A stretch of 64,000 nucleotides of DNA from Coniochaeta sp. PMI_546. Taxonomy: Eukaryota; Ascomycota; Sordariomycetes; Coniochaetales; Coniochaetaceae. Below, piece by piece: positions 10,983 through 22,118 of this stretch (its first letter is position 1; the number at the start of each line of letters is the position of its first letter). The translations under genes were made by a program, and so were the position numbers. The stretch spans positions 1,931,277-1,995,276 of the forward strand of contig MU271143.1 of NCBI GenBank assembly GCA_021432605.1. The letters run 5' to 3'. The notes beneath the pieces were generated by a model. That model was given only the letters and a program-made list of their open reading frames with translations, ran no database searches and was not told where the DNA came from.

Positions 10983-11737
10983 ATGGCAGGTTTTAAGGTG
11001 AGTGAACTGCCATACAGGCATTGGCTTGGGAGAGTCTGATCGGTCCTGCGGTTCTCAAAACAAGCCCAATCGTTACAGTACCTGATGCTAACTCTCTATG
11101 TTTCCCAGACTCCCGGTGCCGACCAGCTTCCAACGTACAAGAGCCCCTATGGCCCGAAGTAAGCGATTACCTCCACGTTCGATCTCCAGAGACACTTTTG
11201 GTTGTGGCAGAAGAACGACATTGCCACTGCAACCGCATTAGCGAGACCGGTCTGGCACCCCCGAACGAAAAACACGAGAGCTGACCAGGGCGAACTAGGT
11301 ACCAATACCGGCCAAACGTCGCTGGCATCACATTCAAGCAGCTCGCTCAGTTGTGAGTCGCATCCCGTCTGTCCGAATAGCTCTGGGGATTGCCGTCCAG
11401 AAGCAGCCTCAATATGCCCCTGGGTGGTGGATTTAGTCGTGAGCTTGGTGCTGACGAAGAAACAGCGGTCTGAAGACGTCCTACTTTGGTGCCGTCGGTC
11501 TTTTCGCCGTCGTGTATTATGCTTCGGGCATCCCACGAGTACAGAAGGATATCCTCCAGGTAAGGAGACTTTGGTTCGACGTTGGCATTCCCCCAGACCC
11601 CATTTGCTAACGGTCTTTACAGAAGCTTCCCTTCATCGGAAACCATTTCGTCCACGAGATCCCGGCCTCAGACAACGTATGTGCTGCCATTCTCCGCTGT
11701 AAATCAAAATCACTAACATTCTGGACAGCCCTTCTAA
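10983..11737 (+). CDS. QCR10: Ubiquinol-cytochrome c reductase subunit 10
   Basis: A 91-residue protein is spread over six small exons: 10983-10997, 11109-11158, 11299-11352, 11466-11559, 11623-11676 and 11729-11737. Every boundary has a GT donor (GTGAGT, GTAAGC, GTGAGT, GTAAGG, GTATGT) and an AG acceptor, and the frame holds throughout. The product starts MAGFKTPGADQLPTYKS, has one membrane segment (about 47-62, FGAVGLFAVVYYASG) and then IPRVQKDILQKLPFIG, ending in a short polar tail. This matches Qcr10 of yeast (WPKFQDTLYKKIPLLG and a short Pro/acidic tail). Qcr10 is a peripheral single-span subunit of respiratory complex III in the inner mitochondrial membrane, next to the Rieske protein. 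More than half of the gene is intron, and no single exon is long enough to be noticed as an open frame. Confidence 0.88.
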
Positions 11738-12299
11738 ATCCTGATCGGAAGTCGTTGTTGGATGTCTGGCATGGATGCAAAAGGGAAAGGGCTGGCTGTA
11801 GATGGCCGGTTTCTCGTGTATGTGCTGAAACGGCGTGTATAAAATGTAGCAGCCTATAGATTCCTCGCAATGAAGCTCTTCAAGCCATCGAATATCGCTG
11901 TTGTGACAGCCATATGTCTTTGTACTCCAGCCAGAGAGACACTAAGGAAAAAAGAACCCGTGGATCAAACTCCCCTAATCTGCATAGGTCCGGGGAACTA
12001 CTTGTGTTGACAGCTAAAATCCTTGTTTGGAGGAGCCTTTCCAATTTCTATTAATTGTCATTAAGGTCATGCCATTCTTCACTCACAGAAGGGAAGAGCT
12101 TCACCTAGGTGTAGTAACGCACGGACCACGATGTGTGGATACTTGCCGCTGTGAACACCACAGCACTTACTGTACCTAAGGTATATATATAGTAGGAGTA
12201 AGGGTTGCGAGTTGAAGGCGACTGTCTTATGGCCTGGACCTCATTCACCTTTGCAAATCACTCATTTTTGCAAGGCCATTCATTAGCATTGCGTTGCAT
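11738..12299. other. Intergenic with TATA-like element before ALG10
   Basis: No gene seen in 562 nt. A TATATATA run at about 12182-12191 lies roughly 110 nt before the ALG10 start and is a plausible TATA box. It directly follows a CTAAGGTAT motif of the kind that clusters elsewhere in the window. Confidence 0.45.
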
Positions 12300-14522
12300 A
12301 TGAGATGGCATGACCACATTGTCATGAGGATGTTTAAGCTACCAATCGACTCTCCGGTCCCTGAGACCGTCATCCTCGCTCTCCTCCAATCCTGGCGTTT
12401 TCTAAGTGGCCGATCTGGCTGGGGCTTCTACCTACTTGCTTGGGCACTGGGTTCACCATGGCTCAACAGGGTCACTGAAAGCGCCTCACAGCCATATCTG
12501 GTGTGGTTTCCTCCGATTCTCACATTGCTTTTATGGTCTCTAACGCCCATGTTCTCTCTTTCCAGGACGAAGTCTTCCACATTCCTCAGGCGCAGGCCTA
12601 CTGCGAGGGCAAGTTTGGCGTGTGGGATGACAAGATCACCACGCCTCCCGGCCTGTATGTCTTTCGTTCTCTAGTTGCTAAAAGTGTCTGCTGATGCTGG
12701 TGTTCCTAGCTATCTCCTGGCTGCTTTGTACCACAAGATCTTCCGGGACTCTGTGTGCAGTGTATATAGCCTCAGGCGGATGAACTTCCTCGGCGTAGTC
12801 CTGATTCATCTCGTGGCGGCAGGCTGCCGGCAATACATCGAGGTTGGGGGCCGGAGAGGCCGACCTTCATCCTCGTCGGCATCTTCATATGCATACCACA
12901 CGGCAGTCAACGTTGCCTTATTTCCTGTCCTCTTTTTTTTCTCGGCTCTCTTCTATACGGACGTCTACTCTGCCCTGTTCGTCCTACTTGCATACCACAA
13001 TCATCTCTCTAGGCTGTCGAACGGCAGAGGCATCGTGAGCGACATCTGGACCGTCTGTTTTGGTGTCGCTACACTGCTTATGAGACAGACAAATGTGTTC
13101 TGGGTCGTTGTCTACATGGGAGGCCTGGAAGCTGTTCATGTCATCAAAGCGCTAAACCCGCCTGCGACTGAAAAGCCGAGACTTGGCACACTCTGGAGCG
13201 TCACCAAATTCTATGTATACAGATATTCCCTCGGGGATATACATGACCCGCCCTTGAACGTCTCCTGGCCTGATGGTTAGTCTTTTGTGTTATCTCGACC
13301 TTGACCGATTCCGCTGACCCTCCAAAGACTGGCTGTTTTGCGGTGTGAGCATTGCAATTGCCGCGCTCTGCAACCCAGCCAAAGTGTTGAGGCAGATCTG
13401 GCCCTATATCAGTGTCGTGGCATTCTTTACAGGATTCGTCGTGTGGAATGGGGGTGTTGTGCTTGGTATGTTCTATTTCGTCCTATGTCGGGCTCCTCCT
13501 AACGGGTAACAGGAGACAAATCCAACCATGTCGCAACCATCCATTTGGCCCAGATGCTGTATCTCTGGCCTCTCCTCGCTTTCTTCTCAGCGCCCTTGAT
13601 CATCCCAACGGCAGTATCTTCCATAACCAACTTGTACAAGACACTGGCGGATCCCATCAACGGGACTCACAGTGCCCCATCCCAACAGAAACCACGAGAC
13701 CCGACCTCTCCGTCACCGAGCACTAGTCTACAGATCGTCGATTTTCTCGTCTCCAAGGCGCTCTACCCTTGTTTCGTCCTGGGCGCAGCACTGCTCTCCG
13801 TTGGCATCGTCAAGTACAACACCATCGTCCACCCATTCACCCTGGCCGACAACCGCCACTACATGTTCTACGTCTTCCGATATACGATCCTACGCTCGCA
13901 GGCCGTCCGCTTCTCTCTAGTCGGGGCGTACATAATCTGCGCCCATCTGATCTGGAGCCGGCTGGCGGGCAGCCCGCCAACCTCGTCTGGGCAAGACATC
14001 CGCTTTATAAACAGGCCGTGTGACTCGAACACATTGGTGACGCAGCTGAAAGCCAAAGCTCCCGGGCAGAACGAGCAACGTGTGCCCCTGGCCAAGAGCA
14101 GCGCGTCCTCGCCGGGTGACAACAAAGCCATTGCCGAGGAAGAGAATCTCGCCTCATCCGCGAGCGCCTCCCCTCCCACGTCCACCGCCCTGCTGTGGCT
14201 GGCCACCACGGCTCTCTCGCTCATCAGTGCCCCGCTCGTCGAGCCGCGATACTTCATCCTGCCCTGGATCTTCTGGCGCCTACTCGTCCCGACCTGGACC
14301 GCGCCGGCCGACCCCCCTGAGCGGCTCCGCGCAGCGGTTCCGGGACTGGTCTGGCTCTGTACACTGGGGCGCAGGATCGACCTCACTGTCGTGCTCGAGA
14401 CGGCGTGGTTTGTGGTCGTCAATCTGGTCACTTTCTGGGTGTTTCTGTCCCGCCCGTATCAGTGGAAGGGTGTCGACGGGCGCGTGCTCGATGAGGCGCG
14501 GTGGCAGCGGTTTATGTGGTGA
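12300..14522 (+). CDS. ALG10: Dolichyl-P-Glc alpha-1,2-glucosyltransferase ALG10
   Basis: Five exons (12300-12500, 12566-12654, 12710-13275, 13328-13465, 13513-14522) encode 667 residues. After the first membrane segment, exon 2 supplies the DIE2/ALG10 signature DEVFHIPQAQAYC (68-80), followed by WDDKITTPPGLY. Later blocks RQTNVFWVV, GGVVLGDKSNHV and DNRHYMFYVFRY are also typical, as is the series of about 12 hydrophobic segments and the Leu/Pro-rich C-terminal block with VEPRYFILPW. ALG10 adds the terminal alpha-1,2 glucose to the lipid-linked oligosaccharide in the ER lumen, the last step before transfer to protein. A Ser/Ala-rich insert (about 470-540) sits before the last membrane segments. 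Introns are 47-65 nt. Convergent with the small gene at 15179. Confidence 0.92.
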
Positions 14523-15178
14523 AGCCACGTCCTTCGTGGTGGGTTTTGGTGTCCTGACGAGATCGACTGATGGAAGGATTGTGAAAGACAAACTCGCTGT
14601 GCAGTAAGTAATTCATCTCACCAGAAAGAAAAAAAGGCATGAGATATCGGCTGCAGCAAGAAGACATAGTGAGGACTTTTGGTCATTTGCCTCTATCTAG
14701 CTTATGCTTGTTAGATAGGTCCATACCTGGACGACAGTTCCTTTGCAGCTGCCAGCATCTCCCGATCAAGCGAGTGATCTTCCATCTCTTGAAAATCTTG
14801 CTATGGGTTGCTTTATAATGCATTTCCGTCCAAGAGCGACTGCTCTTGAGCCTTGTAATCGTGTGTGTGTTTTTTCGTCAATCATCACTTCCCGCCCTTC
14901 CGCCATCATGCAAAAAGTTTCCAAAATGCTTGAACCAATGTAAAAAGCAACCCGCCCATAAAGGTCTGCCAAGTGCCGCTTGATACCCATGATGAACGCC
15001 CTCTCCTCCCCTGATACCATAACGCCGTTTGGAAAAGAGGTCTAACCCAGCCTGTTCTCTGGTCGAGACCTGGTTGTGTGCCGTTTCCAATAAGAACCCA
15101 CCCTCACAAAATCCTCTCAATTCTTTCGGGCATCCTGGACGCGCAGAAATCGTTCTTTTTTTTTGCCCCCTTTCCCGT
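14523..15178. other. Intergenic between convergent genes
   Basis: A 656-nt stretch containing the 3' ends of ALG10 and the 162-residue gene. Short frames here have no recognisable features. A T/C-rich stretch near 15150-15170 is close to the 3' end of the latter gene. Confidence 0.45.
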
Positions 15179-15667
15179 CTACAAGCTCAACCGGTCCAGA
15201 CTAAGCCTGTCTCCGCTGCGCACCCTCCTCACAACCCCGAGCTTGAAGAACTTCTCATCCCCGGCCGCCGTCCGGCCGCCGATGTACCACTTGTCCGCGC
15301 CCAGGACGTCTCGGAACCCCTCGCTGCTGGAGTCGCTGCCGCGCCGGCGGTTGTGGTTCGGTATCGGCATGGCTGCTCCGGCGGCGCCGGGGCGCGGGGA
15401 GCTCATCTGCATGCGGGTGGTGGTGGTGGTGGCGGTGGAGGAGGAGGGTCCGGGTGGTGGCGACGAGGGTGACGATGAGTTCGGCTGGGTGGATGCTGAG
15501 GCCGAGGCCGGTGTGGGTTGGTATTTGTTTGGTTGTTGCGAGGAGGCGGCCGCTGCGGCGGCGGCGGCTGTGATGGAGGGGGAGGTCTGCTGCCGCAGGG
15601 CGGTGAAGAAGTTTGTGAGGAAGAAGGAGCGCTGGGACGGCATCGTGGGCGGTGCCGAGCCGGGCAT
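15179..15667 (-). CDS. Conserved small Ser/Ala-rich protein of unknown function
   Basis: Single exon, 162 residues. The N-terminus (PTMPSQRSFFLTNFFTAL) could form an amphipathic helix. A low-complexity centre follows, with an eight-Ala run and stretches of Ser, Pro and Thr. The C-terminal 50 residues are different: RRRGSDSSSEGFRDVLGADK, then WYIGGRTAAGDEKFFKLG and a basic, Ser-rich end (VVRRVRSGDRLSLDRLSL). I recall this C-terminal block from unnamed proteins in other filamentous ascomycetes, which is why I treat the gene as real despite its simple composition. The Arg-x-x-Ser motifs are possible kinase or 14-3-3 sites (inference). An alternative start at the second Met (residue 9) is possible. 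No function can be assigned. Confidence 0.65.
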   Translation of the reverse strand: MPGSAPPTMPSQRSFFLTNFFTALRQQTSPSITAAAAAAAASSQQPNKYQPTPASASASTQPNSSSPSSPPPGPSSSTATTTTTRMQMSSPRPGAAGAAMPIPNHNRRRGSDSSSEGFRDVLGADKWYIGGRTAAGDEKFFKLGVVRRVRSGDRLSLDRLSL

Positions 15668-16889
15668 CGGGGGCTGGAGTGTGTGGTGTGGTGAGGTGAG
15701 GTGAGGGTGAGGGTGAATGGGCGGAAGCCCGGAGTCGTGGAGTCGGTTTTATCAGTCTTGGATATGTATGTATGGCGCGACGGCTGGAGTTGCCGCGTCC
15801 CTCGGGTGCGGAAGTGTGTGGTACAAGCAGTTAACTCGTCAATTCCCTCTTTGCTCCACGACGTCGGCGTTACCGTGTGGTTCTTCAGCTTGTGACTGTG
15901 ACTTCGGTTTATCGATGGTTGATGAGAGTCCGCGTTTGGTGTCACAGAGTAGACCCCGCTGCTTGGAACAGGAAACCTCAAGGTCGTGCAAATTGTGAAT
16001 GGATGGATCGACAGGCCGCAAGATAGATAGATGGATATTAAACCGAGGATTTACAGAATGTGTCAAAGTGCGGAGTGCGGCTCTTATCTCGCCCAAACAT
16101 GCGCGAGATTCTGGATGCAAGTGAGTGTCTTGTCGTCAAAGTTGGAGGGGTGGCAGCTTTGGGTGGTGGTATGATGCGAAAAGCGCATTGGAAGGAGCAG
16201 CCATGGCATCCATCCAGGTTTAGCAATCCTGACGTCGGGGCGACTGTACATAGTAAAAAGTCTACTACTACCCAGGTATGGTACATTGTGTACAAACTAG
16301 TTCGGAAAGGTGGAAAGGTGGAGCACCCCTCGTCCCGTTCGGCCAATCCCGGAACGCCTGATAGGTTCCTTTCGGCCTGGGCTGTGAGTAATGGCGTGTC
16401 TCCTGGTTGGTTGGCCTTCAGCTCTGCGCTGCGCAGTAGCCTGCATTTGCACATAACGGTGGTACGATCACGATCCAGTACCCCGCGTTCTGGGTCAGCC
16501 AAGCCTCAGGAATATACCGAAAAAGAAGTTCCATGCTGCCGTTGCGGCCGGAGGGCTCTTATTCCTACCGAGATATATCATGGAAGAGCTTTGGCAGACC
16601 TGCAAGCCAACTGATCCTGAGCCGGGTTCCGGGTTGCGGATGACATGCTCTTCTTATATCGGAGTATACGTACATGTACTTGTACCTCCTCACCCAGGTC
16701 GAACACGAAGGTAGACACTGTCCCCGTGTAAACAAAAGTGGTATCAAAAAAGAAGAAAAACTAGTAATAGCAGATCCCAAGTCAACTCCCAGACCCAATG
16801 TAATGCAATGCGATCACAATAGTGTAATTCTCTCACACATTCGTCTTGTATGCTGTAAGCCCCTTACACCCAACATTCAACGCCGAGCC
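15668..16889. other. Intergenic, no gene seen
   Basis: About 1.2 kb between the start of the 162-residue gene and the 3' end of the permease gene. Open frames on both strands around 16038-16614 overlap each other and lack domains, so I do not call them. A short GATA repeat (AGATAGATAGATGG) is at about 16020-16034. Confidence 0.45.
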
Positions 16890-18902
16890 CTAGACAGCTT
16901 TCCCATCATCATTCAGTTTGTAGCCAGTACTATCCGCTCGCTTGTCATCGTCAAAGATCTGGCTTCCACTCCCACTCAAATTCCCGTCAGCATCGTACGC
17001 GAGCCTCACGTCGTCGATCTCGTCGCCCACTTCCATCCACCGATCGCTGCAGGCCGGAATCGGGAACAGCTTGCACAGACCCCAGTACATGCCTCCGGAC
17101 ACTATAAACCCGCAGAAGAAGTTGAGGTTGTAGATGTACGTTGCCCCGATAGGAACCTCGCGGCCGATGGCGCCGGCGAACCCGACAACGTTGATGAGGA
17201 TGCCCGCGATGTAGGCCGCGTAGCCGCGCCAGTGGAAGCCGCAGGTGAAGAAGTACGGCCCGCTCTTGCGCGCGTCGTACAGCTCCTTGATCTCCAGGTA
17301 GCCCCTGCGGACGAGGTAGTAGTCGGAGCACATGACGCCCGCGATGGACGACAGGAAGACGCTGTACGCCGAGAGATATGTCGTGAACTGGTTCGCCGAC
17401 GTGAGCAGGGTGTACGGACACATGGCTAGGCCAACCAGCGCGCAGATGTAGCCGCCGCGGCGGATGTTGATGAACCGCGGCAGGAGCGCGGTCAGGTCCG
17501 TGCCGGCCGAGACCGAGTTGGCGGCGATGTTGGTGCCCAGCTGGGCCAGGGCGAATGCTAGCGCGATCATGAAGACGCCGAACCGCTGGGCCGAGCCGCC
17601 GTCGTCGATGAAGCGTTCCAGCAGATCCAACGGATCCCAGATTGGATCTCCTGTCGGCCAAACAGTGTCAGTGGGTAGCAGCAGGAAACATGATGGGTGG
17701 TGGACTCACCTCCGTAGATGATTGTGGACGACGAAGACACGATGATGCCGATAAAAGACGTGACGGCGAATCCGATCGGGATAGCGAAGAGCTGCGACCA
17801 GAAGGCATCTTTGGGCTTGCCGGCGAAACGTGCGAAATCCGCGTCGTTCACGATGAGCGTCGCGAAGTTGGCGATCGAGCTCATGCACCCCTTCACGAAC
17901 TCCCATCCGAGCGCGCTGCCTGACTTGGTGGCGGGCTGGTGGACGATCGGTCCGACGCCACCGGCACGGACAATGGCCCAGATGAAGAAGGCTATGCCGG
18001 CACAGGGAACGAAGTACGCCTTCACGGTGAAAAGATGCCGGACTTTGTGCACGGGGAACCAGATGGCTGGAAGTGACAACAGCCAGAAGATGAAAAAGGA
18101 GGCATAGTCGACGGTTGATGTTCCCGAGGTCTCGGAGAAGCTGTTGTGAATCTTGGTTCCATCACGATCCTGCAGAACCAGTCAGTTTCACCGGAGGGGC
18201 CACATTAGAACGGTGAGGTCGTTACTCACCCAGCTCAACCAGATGGACCGGATCATGAGGTACACGCAGTGACCTCCGATATACGATTGAACTCCATACC
18301 AAATGCAAGCTGTATGCCACACCGTCAGCCATCATTCTGCCTTGTTTGGGTTTATGTGGAACATACCCATGGCAGCGCGGTTGAAGACCGGCCACAGGCT
18401 GCCCCAGATGCCAAACGAGGATCTGTTGATGACAGGGAAGCCAATGTGGTACGTCGCACCAATGCGACCTGTCATGCAGATAAAACACCCGGCGATGGAG
18501 TAGCCTATCCAGACGCAGAGCCATGACTGCCACCATGAGAGGCCATTGACAATCATGGACGACGAAATCATCCAAGTGTTGCTTTCAGGGGGGGTTAGCC
18601 ACCGCCTTGAGTTGGAGCAGCGTTTGGGACAGGGCTTTACATGTTGAAACTGTCCGCAATCCAGAACGCGACAAAGTTCCACGGTCCCCATTGACGACGA
18701 GCAGGTTCCACTGGCTTCAGGTCATGGTTCGTCAACTGTAAAGGGAGCCAACAGTCAGCCCTGTACACGAGCATGCAGGGGAGGCTTTCGCCGCGTGAGA
18801 CACGAGGCGTACCATTAGCTGCGTCGTAGTGAGGCCCGGCTCAGCATCAACGGCCAGCTTCTTGGCCCATCGGCTCGTCTTCGATAGCGCCTTCTCCGAC
18901 AT
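16890..18902 (-). CDS. NCS1 nucleobase permease (uracil/allantoin, Fur type)
   Basis: Six exons on the minus strand: 18813-18902, 18641-18735, 18367-18581, 18230-18309, 17710-18169 and 16890-17650, with introns of 57-77 nt. They give 566 residues. The N-terminal cytosolic part ends in the NCS1 motif [19 protein letters not shown] (47-65), which lines the substrate site at the break in TM1. It continues with [45 protein letters not shown] and [13 protein letters not shown], all typical of the fungal Fur clade (yeast Fur4/Dal4, Aspergillus Fur proteins). About 12 membrane segments follow, including the late SDYYLVRRG block. The protein should take up uracil, allantoin or a related ring compound with H+ at the plasma membrane; the exact substrate cannot be read off. 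The tail is acidic, as in permeases controlled by endocytosis. Confidence 0.9.
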
Positions 18903-20890
18903 GTCGGTAGACTAGTCCAGGCACAGGTGGAGCTTTCACGGGTTTGTGTTGGAAGGCAGGCGGGCGAGCTGCGGCCTAGACGTAGAGAAAGCGTTTCTAT
19001 CGAGTAATAGAGATCTCGGGGTCCCGCAGTGGTATTTCAGGCGGAATGCAAGATGCCCAGATGGGATTGCCGCGTTATGACGCACAGCACGTGAAGTCTG
19101 GCTGTTGTGGGGGACGCCGTTGGAGAAAAAAAAGTCTATACAACTTTGGCGTCAGAGGTGGGATGAGATCGGCATCCGGTTAGGTGCAGACGACAGGACG
19201 ATCCCTAGGACCACGCAGAACCTCCAACATAAAGTTTTGAAGGGTAGAAAGGTCTATCCCTGACGTTGCTGACCGGTCCGGGAAGCTTCAACGATGGATA
19301 TGTGAGGAGAATCAGACATATTTATACAGTGATAGCACTTGCTATGCACGCAGATATAGCGATGTTGCTCCACAGGGGGGGGCGGCCGGAGATCTAGTCT
19401 ATGCCATAGTCTCCTTTCTGGTGGGACGGCAAGTCCATCTAGTACATCACTTCCCTACGGAGCTGATCTTCGTGTATACATAATGAGAGGTAGTCAACAG
19501 CCAGATAGAGAGAGATGCCATTGCAGAGAGCCAGCTGCGAGCTCGGGAACGCCGTGTGCTTTTCTCACAGGCGGCAGGACAGACTGTGACGTTGTAACGT
19601 CGGAGTCGTAGTGTCACGCGACAAGGATATTATTCCCGTCGGTCGTTCTGTCGTAAGAATTTGCACGGGATAGCTTGGCGTAGCGAGAGGGGAGATGTCT
19701 ACCGTGATGTTGATTGGCGTTGGAGTCCAGCTTTTGGTCATTTACATTTTTCAAAGCTGTCTCTTAGCCGCATGGCAAAAAAAACGTTCAGTGTGCAGTG
19801 TCAGGAGTGTGCAGTGTGCATGGCGTGCACGGGCCATGGGGGTTGAGGCTAAGATAAGGTGTGTGCCCCGCACTTTTCGCTGGCCAGTTAAAAAAAACAT
19901 TACTCGATGAGATCGAGTCAACCAGCCGCCACTCTAGCGTATACTAGTAAACCTCTACATAGTAGTAACGTCCCGTCTAGTATGACGACAGCCAGTTCGC
20001 CAGACAGCACCTTCTCCAGACAATCAGATTGTTGGGCGACAAGCGGCTAGCATGATAACAACCGCCAGAGACCACTTTGTTACGAAACTTGTCCTGTCGA
20101 GCAAAAAGAATGCTCAAGTCCCAATCTCTGATGACTGGGTATTGCCAAGATGGTATGAATGCCAATTTAACTCATGTAGGCCTACACGGGCCGAAACAGT
20201 GCGGCCCATTCTATGGGTAGAACCTCCCGCCATGGTGGCCGGCATTTGCTGTGTCTTGCGGACAACACGCCCATCCCGTCGTTATCACGCGAAAACGTGG
20301 AACCTTGGCTTGGGGATGCTGTAAAGCACAACGAAAGGACAGACTCGTTTGACCAGTCTGCTCATCTCATGTTGGGCCACGACTTTGAAATGTGGCAGTC
20401 ATCTACCCCATCCACGGCAGCTACAGTAATAACCCTGTCTATCCCAGAGGACCAAGTTGACGGCGCACATTTCACCACGATGGAGTAGTGCGAGGAGAAC
20501 TTCGCGAGGTGAACCTTGGACTAAGATCGGATATTTGAATCGCGCCAGATATATGCATTCTTCTACAACAGTATGAGCTAATAAGATTCAAAGAGATAGA
20601 CGAGCTAACTACAGTGAATAAGATGGTGTAACACGATCATGAAAAGGGGGGGAAGAGGGGGTCAGGAACAGGTATTATGCTCAATACCATGACGATGGTC
20701 GTATAACGAATGTCAAGGGAAAGTCCGCCCGGATTTCAAGCTCCACTGCGCGGCAGCTTCTTCACTACAGTTTCTCTCCTGCATGGCAATTCTCTTTCTC
20801 TTGCTGTTTTGCTAGCCCACCTGCTTGCTGGCAGACGTCACGACCGAACGCCCCCTAGCAAAGAAGGCCGCCGTTGTGCCCCGACGTCTT
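18903..20890. other. Intergenic, permease promoter and DUF1996 3' side
   Basis: Two kilobases with no convincing gene. The left part is upstream of the permease. Homopolymer patches of A, G and C are present (for example a G-run near 19374-19382). No ordered repeat or RNA gene is recognised. Confidence 0.45.
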
Positions 20891-22048
20891 CTAGGCCAGT
20901 CTCGCCATCTCGCCCATGGGAAGGGCCTGGAGCCAGCCGTCGACGGGCTCGGGAGCCTGTTGCTTCTTGGTGCAGGCGTTGTAGACCTCGGGCTGCTGCT
21001 TGTGGATGCCGGCGGCCGTGCAGTCGTTGTTGAGGTTGCAGCGGTTGTCCATGGCCTTCTGCAGCGTGTCGCCCTCCCAGCCGAAGACGTAGTCGCCGTG
21101 GGCCGCCGCGCCGCCGAGGTTCATCGAGTAGACGAAGGGCTTGGCCGCCCACGTGCTCTTGTCGAGGAAGGTCGACACGTTCCACATGAGCTCGTACATG
21201 ATCTGGGGCAGCTTGACGGGGTGCGTGGCAGGGCAGCTGCCGCCGCCGGTGGCACCGGAGCCGGAACTATAGGCGACGTGGCTCTGGTGGTCAGGGCTGT
21301 CGAGGTTCTTGCCGTCCCAACATCTAAGGGGGTCGCGTTAGGTACCGTTTGGCATCGAGGGAGAATCTGGGGACTTACGTTGGGAAGATGAGAGTCTGGC
21401 GGATCATCTTGCATGAGGTATCGGCCGGGATCTCGACGGTGTCGCTGCCGGTGCAGGGAGCACCGCCGGTGAACTGGTTATCATCGGTCGACTTCCAGCA
21501 CCGATGGCAGATGTTCGAGCTCGAGACCTTCTTGGGGTCTGTGTTTGAGGCGGAACCGGCAATCATGCGGAAACCCTGGTTTGCTTTGTCAGAACGGCGC
21601 GGTGCGTGACTGGGGGATCCGAATGGGCATGCGAGGGGCCTACCTTCTTGAACGCGGTGACCTTGCCGCTAGGAATATAGTACACGTCCAGACCACCCTT
21701 GTTGACGAGCTGACCTTGCGGACCTCCGTTGCCGACCTGGGGAACACGCTTGTACGACCCGTTCTTGTGCTGGAAGAACATGACGGCGGTCCAGTAGTTG
21801 GACTTGTCCTCCTTGAAGCTGCAGGACGTGCAGGTCGACGAGGCAAGATCGTGGTTCTCGGGGTCCATGGTGATGTTGAACGAGTTTCCTCCCACGATCT
21901 GGTGGAGATGCGGCGTGTACTGCATGCCCGGGTTGACTATGGGGTCGACGCGGTCGACAACCAGTTGTGAGCACGCGAACCGCAGCATGTTCTGGGCGGC
22001 GGCATTGCGGGCGAGGAGCGCCGCGGCGACGACCGAAGTCAGTTGCAT
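20891..22048 (-). CDS. Secreted DUF1996 protein
   Basis: Three exons, 21644-22048, 21379-21575 and 20891-21323, with introns of 68 and 55 nt, encode 344 residues. A signal peptide (about 1-19, ending AARNAAAQ) precedes the DUF1996 domain: MLRFACSQLVVDRVDPIVNPG, split here as MLRFACSQL plus VVDRVDPIVNPG, then HLHQIVGGNSFN, STCTSCSFKEDKSNYWTAVM, a central Cys-rich part with ICHRCWKS, then CWDGKNLDSPDHQSHVAY. These blocks (VDPIVNPG, HLHQIVGG, SNYWTA, CWDGKNLDSPDHQSHV) define the family, known as secreted fungal proteins of unknown biochemical role, expressed in some species during plant or host contact. It has no WSC module or Ser/Thr-rich stalk after the domain. A TATA-like element lies about 65-70 nt before the start. 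Confidence 0.88.
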
Positions 22049-22111
22049 CGTGATGTGCTTGTGGGCTTGACTCTAGCTTGCTGGTGTGGATGTCGTTTTT
22101 GAACCCTCGAG

Positions 22112-22118
22112 ATATAAG
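22112..22118 (-). promoter_or_regulatory. TATA-like element of the DUF1996 gene
   Basis: The minus strand reads TTATATC here, 64-70 nt before the start codon at 22048, a reasonable position for a TATA box in a filamentous fungus. Assigned on sequence and position only. Confidence 0.4.

Noticed and set aside
12182-12191. TATATATA run as a possible microsatellite
   Set aside because: Too short for a repeat call; more sensible as a TATA-like element of ALG10 and recorded there.
16038-16614. Opposing frames of 154 and 184 codons between the small gene and the permease
   Set aside because: Overlapping on opposite strands, no domain, composition like the flanking non-coding DNA.
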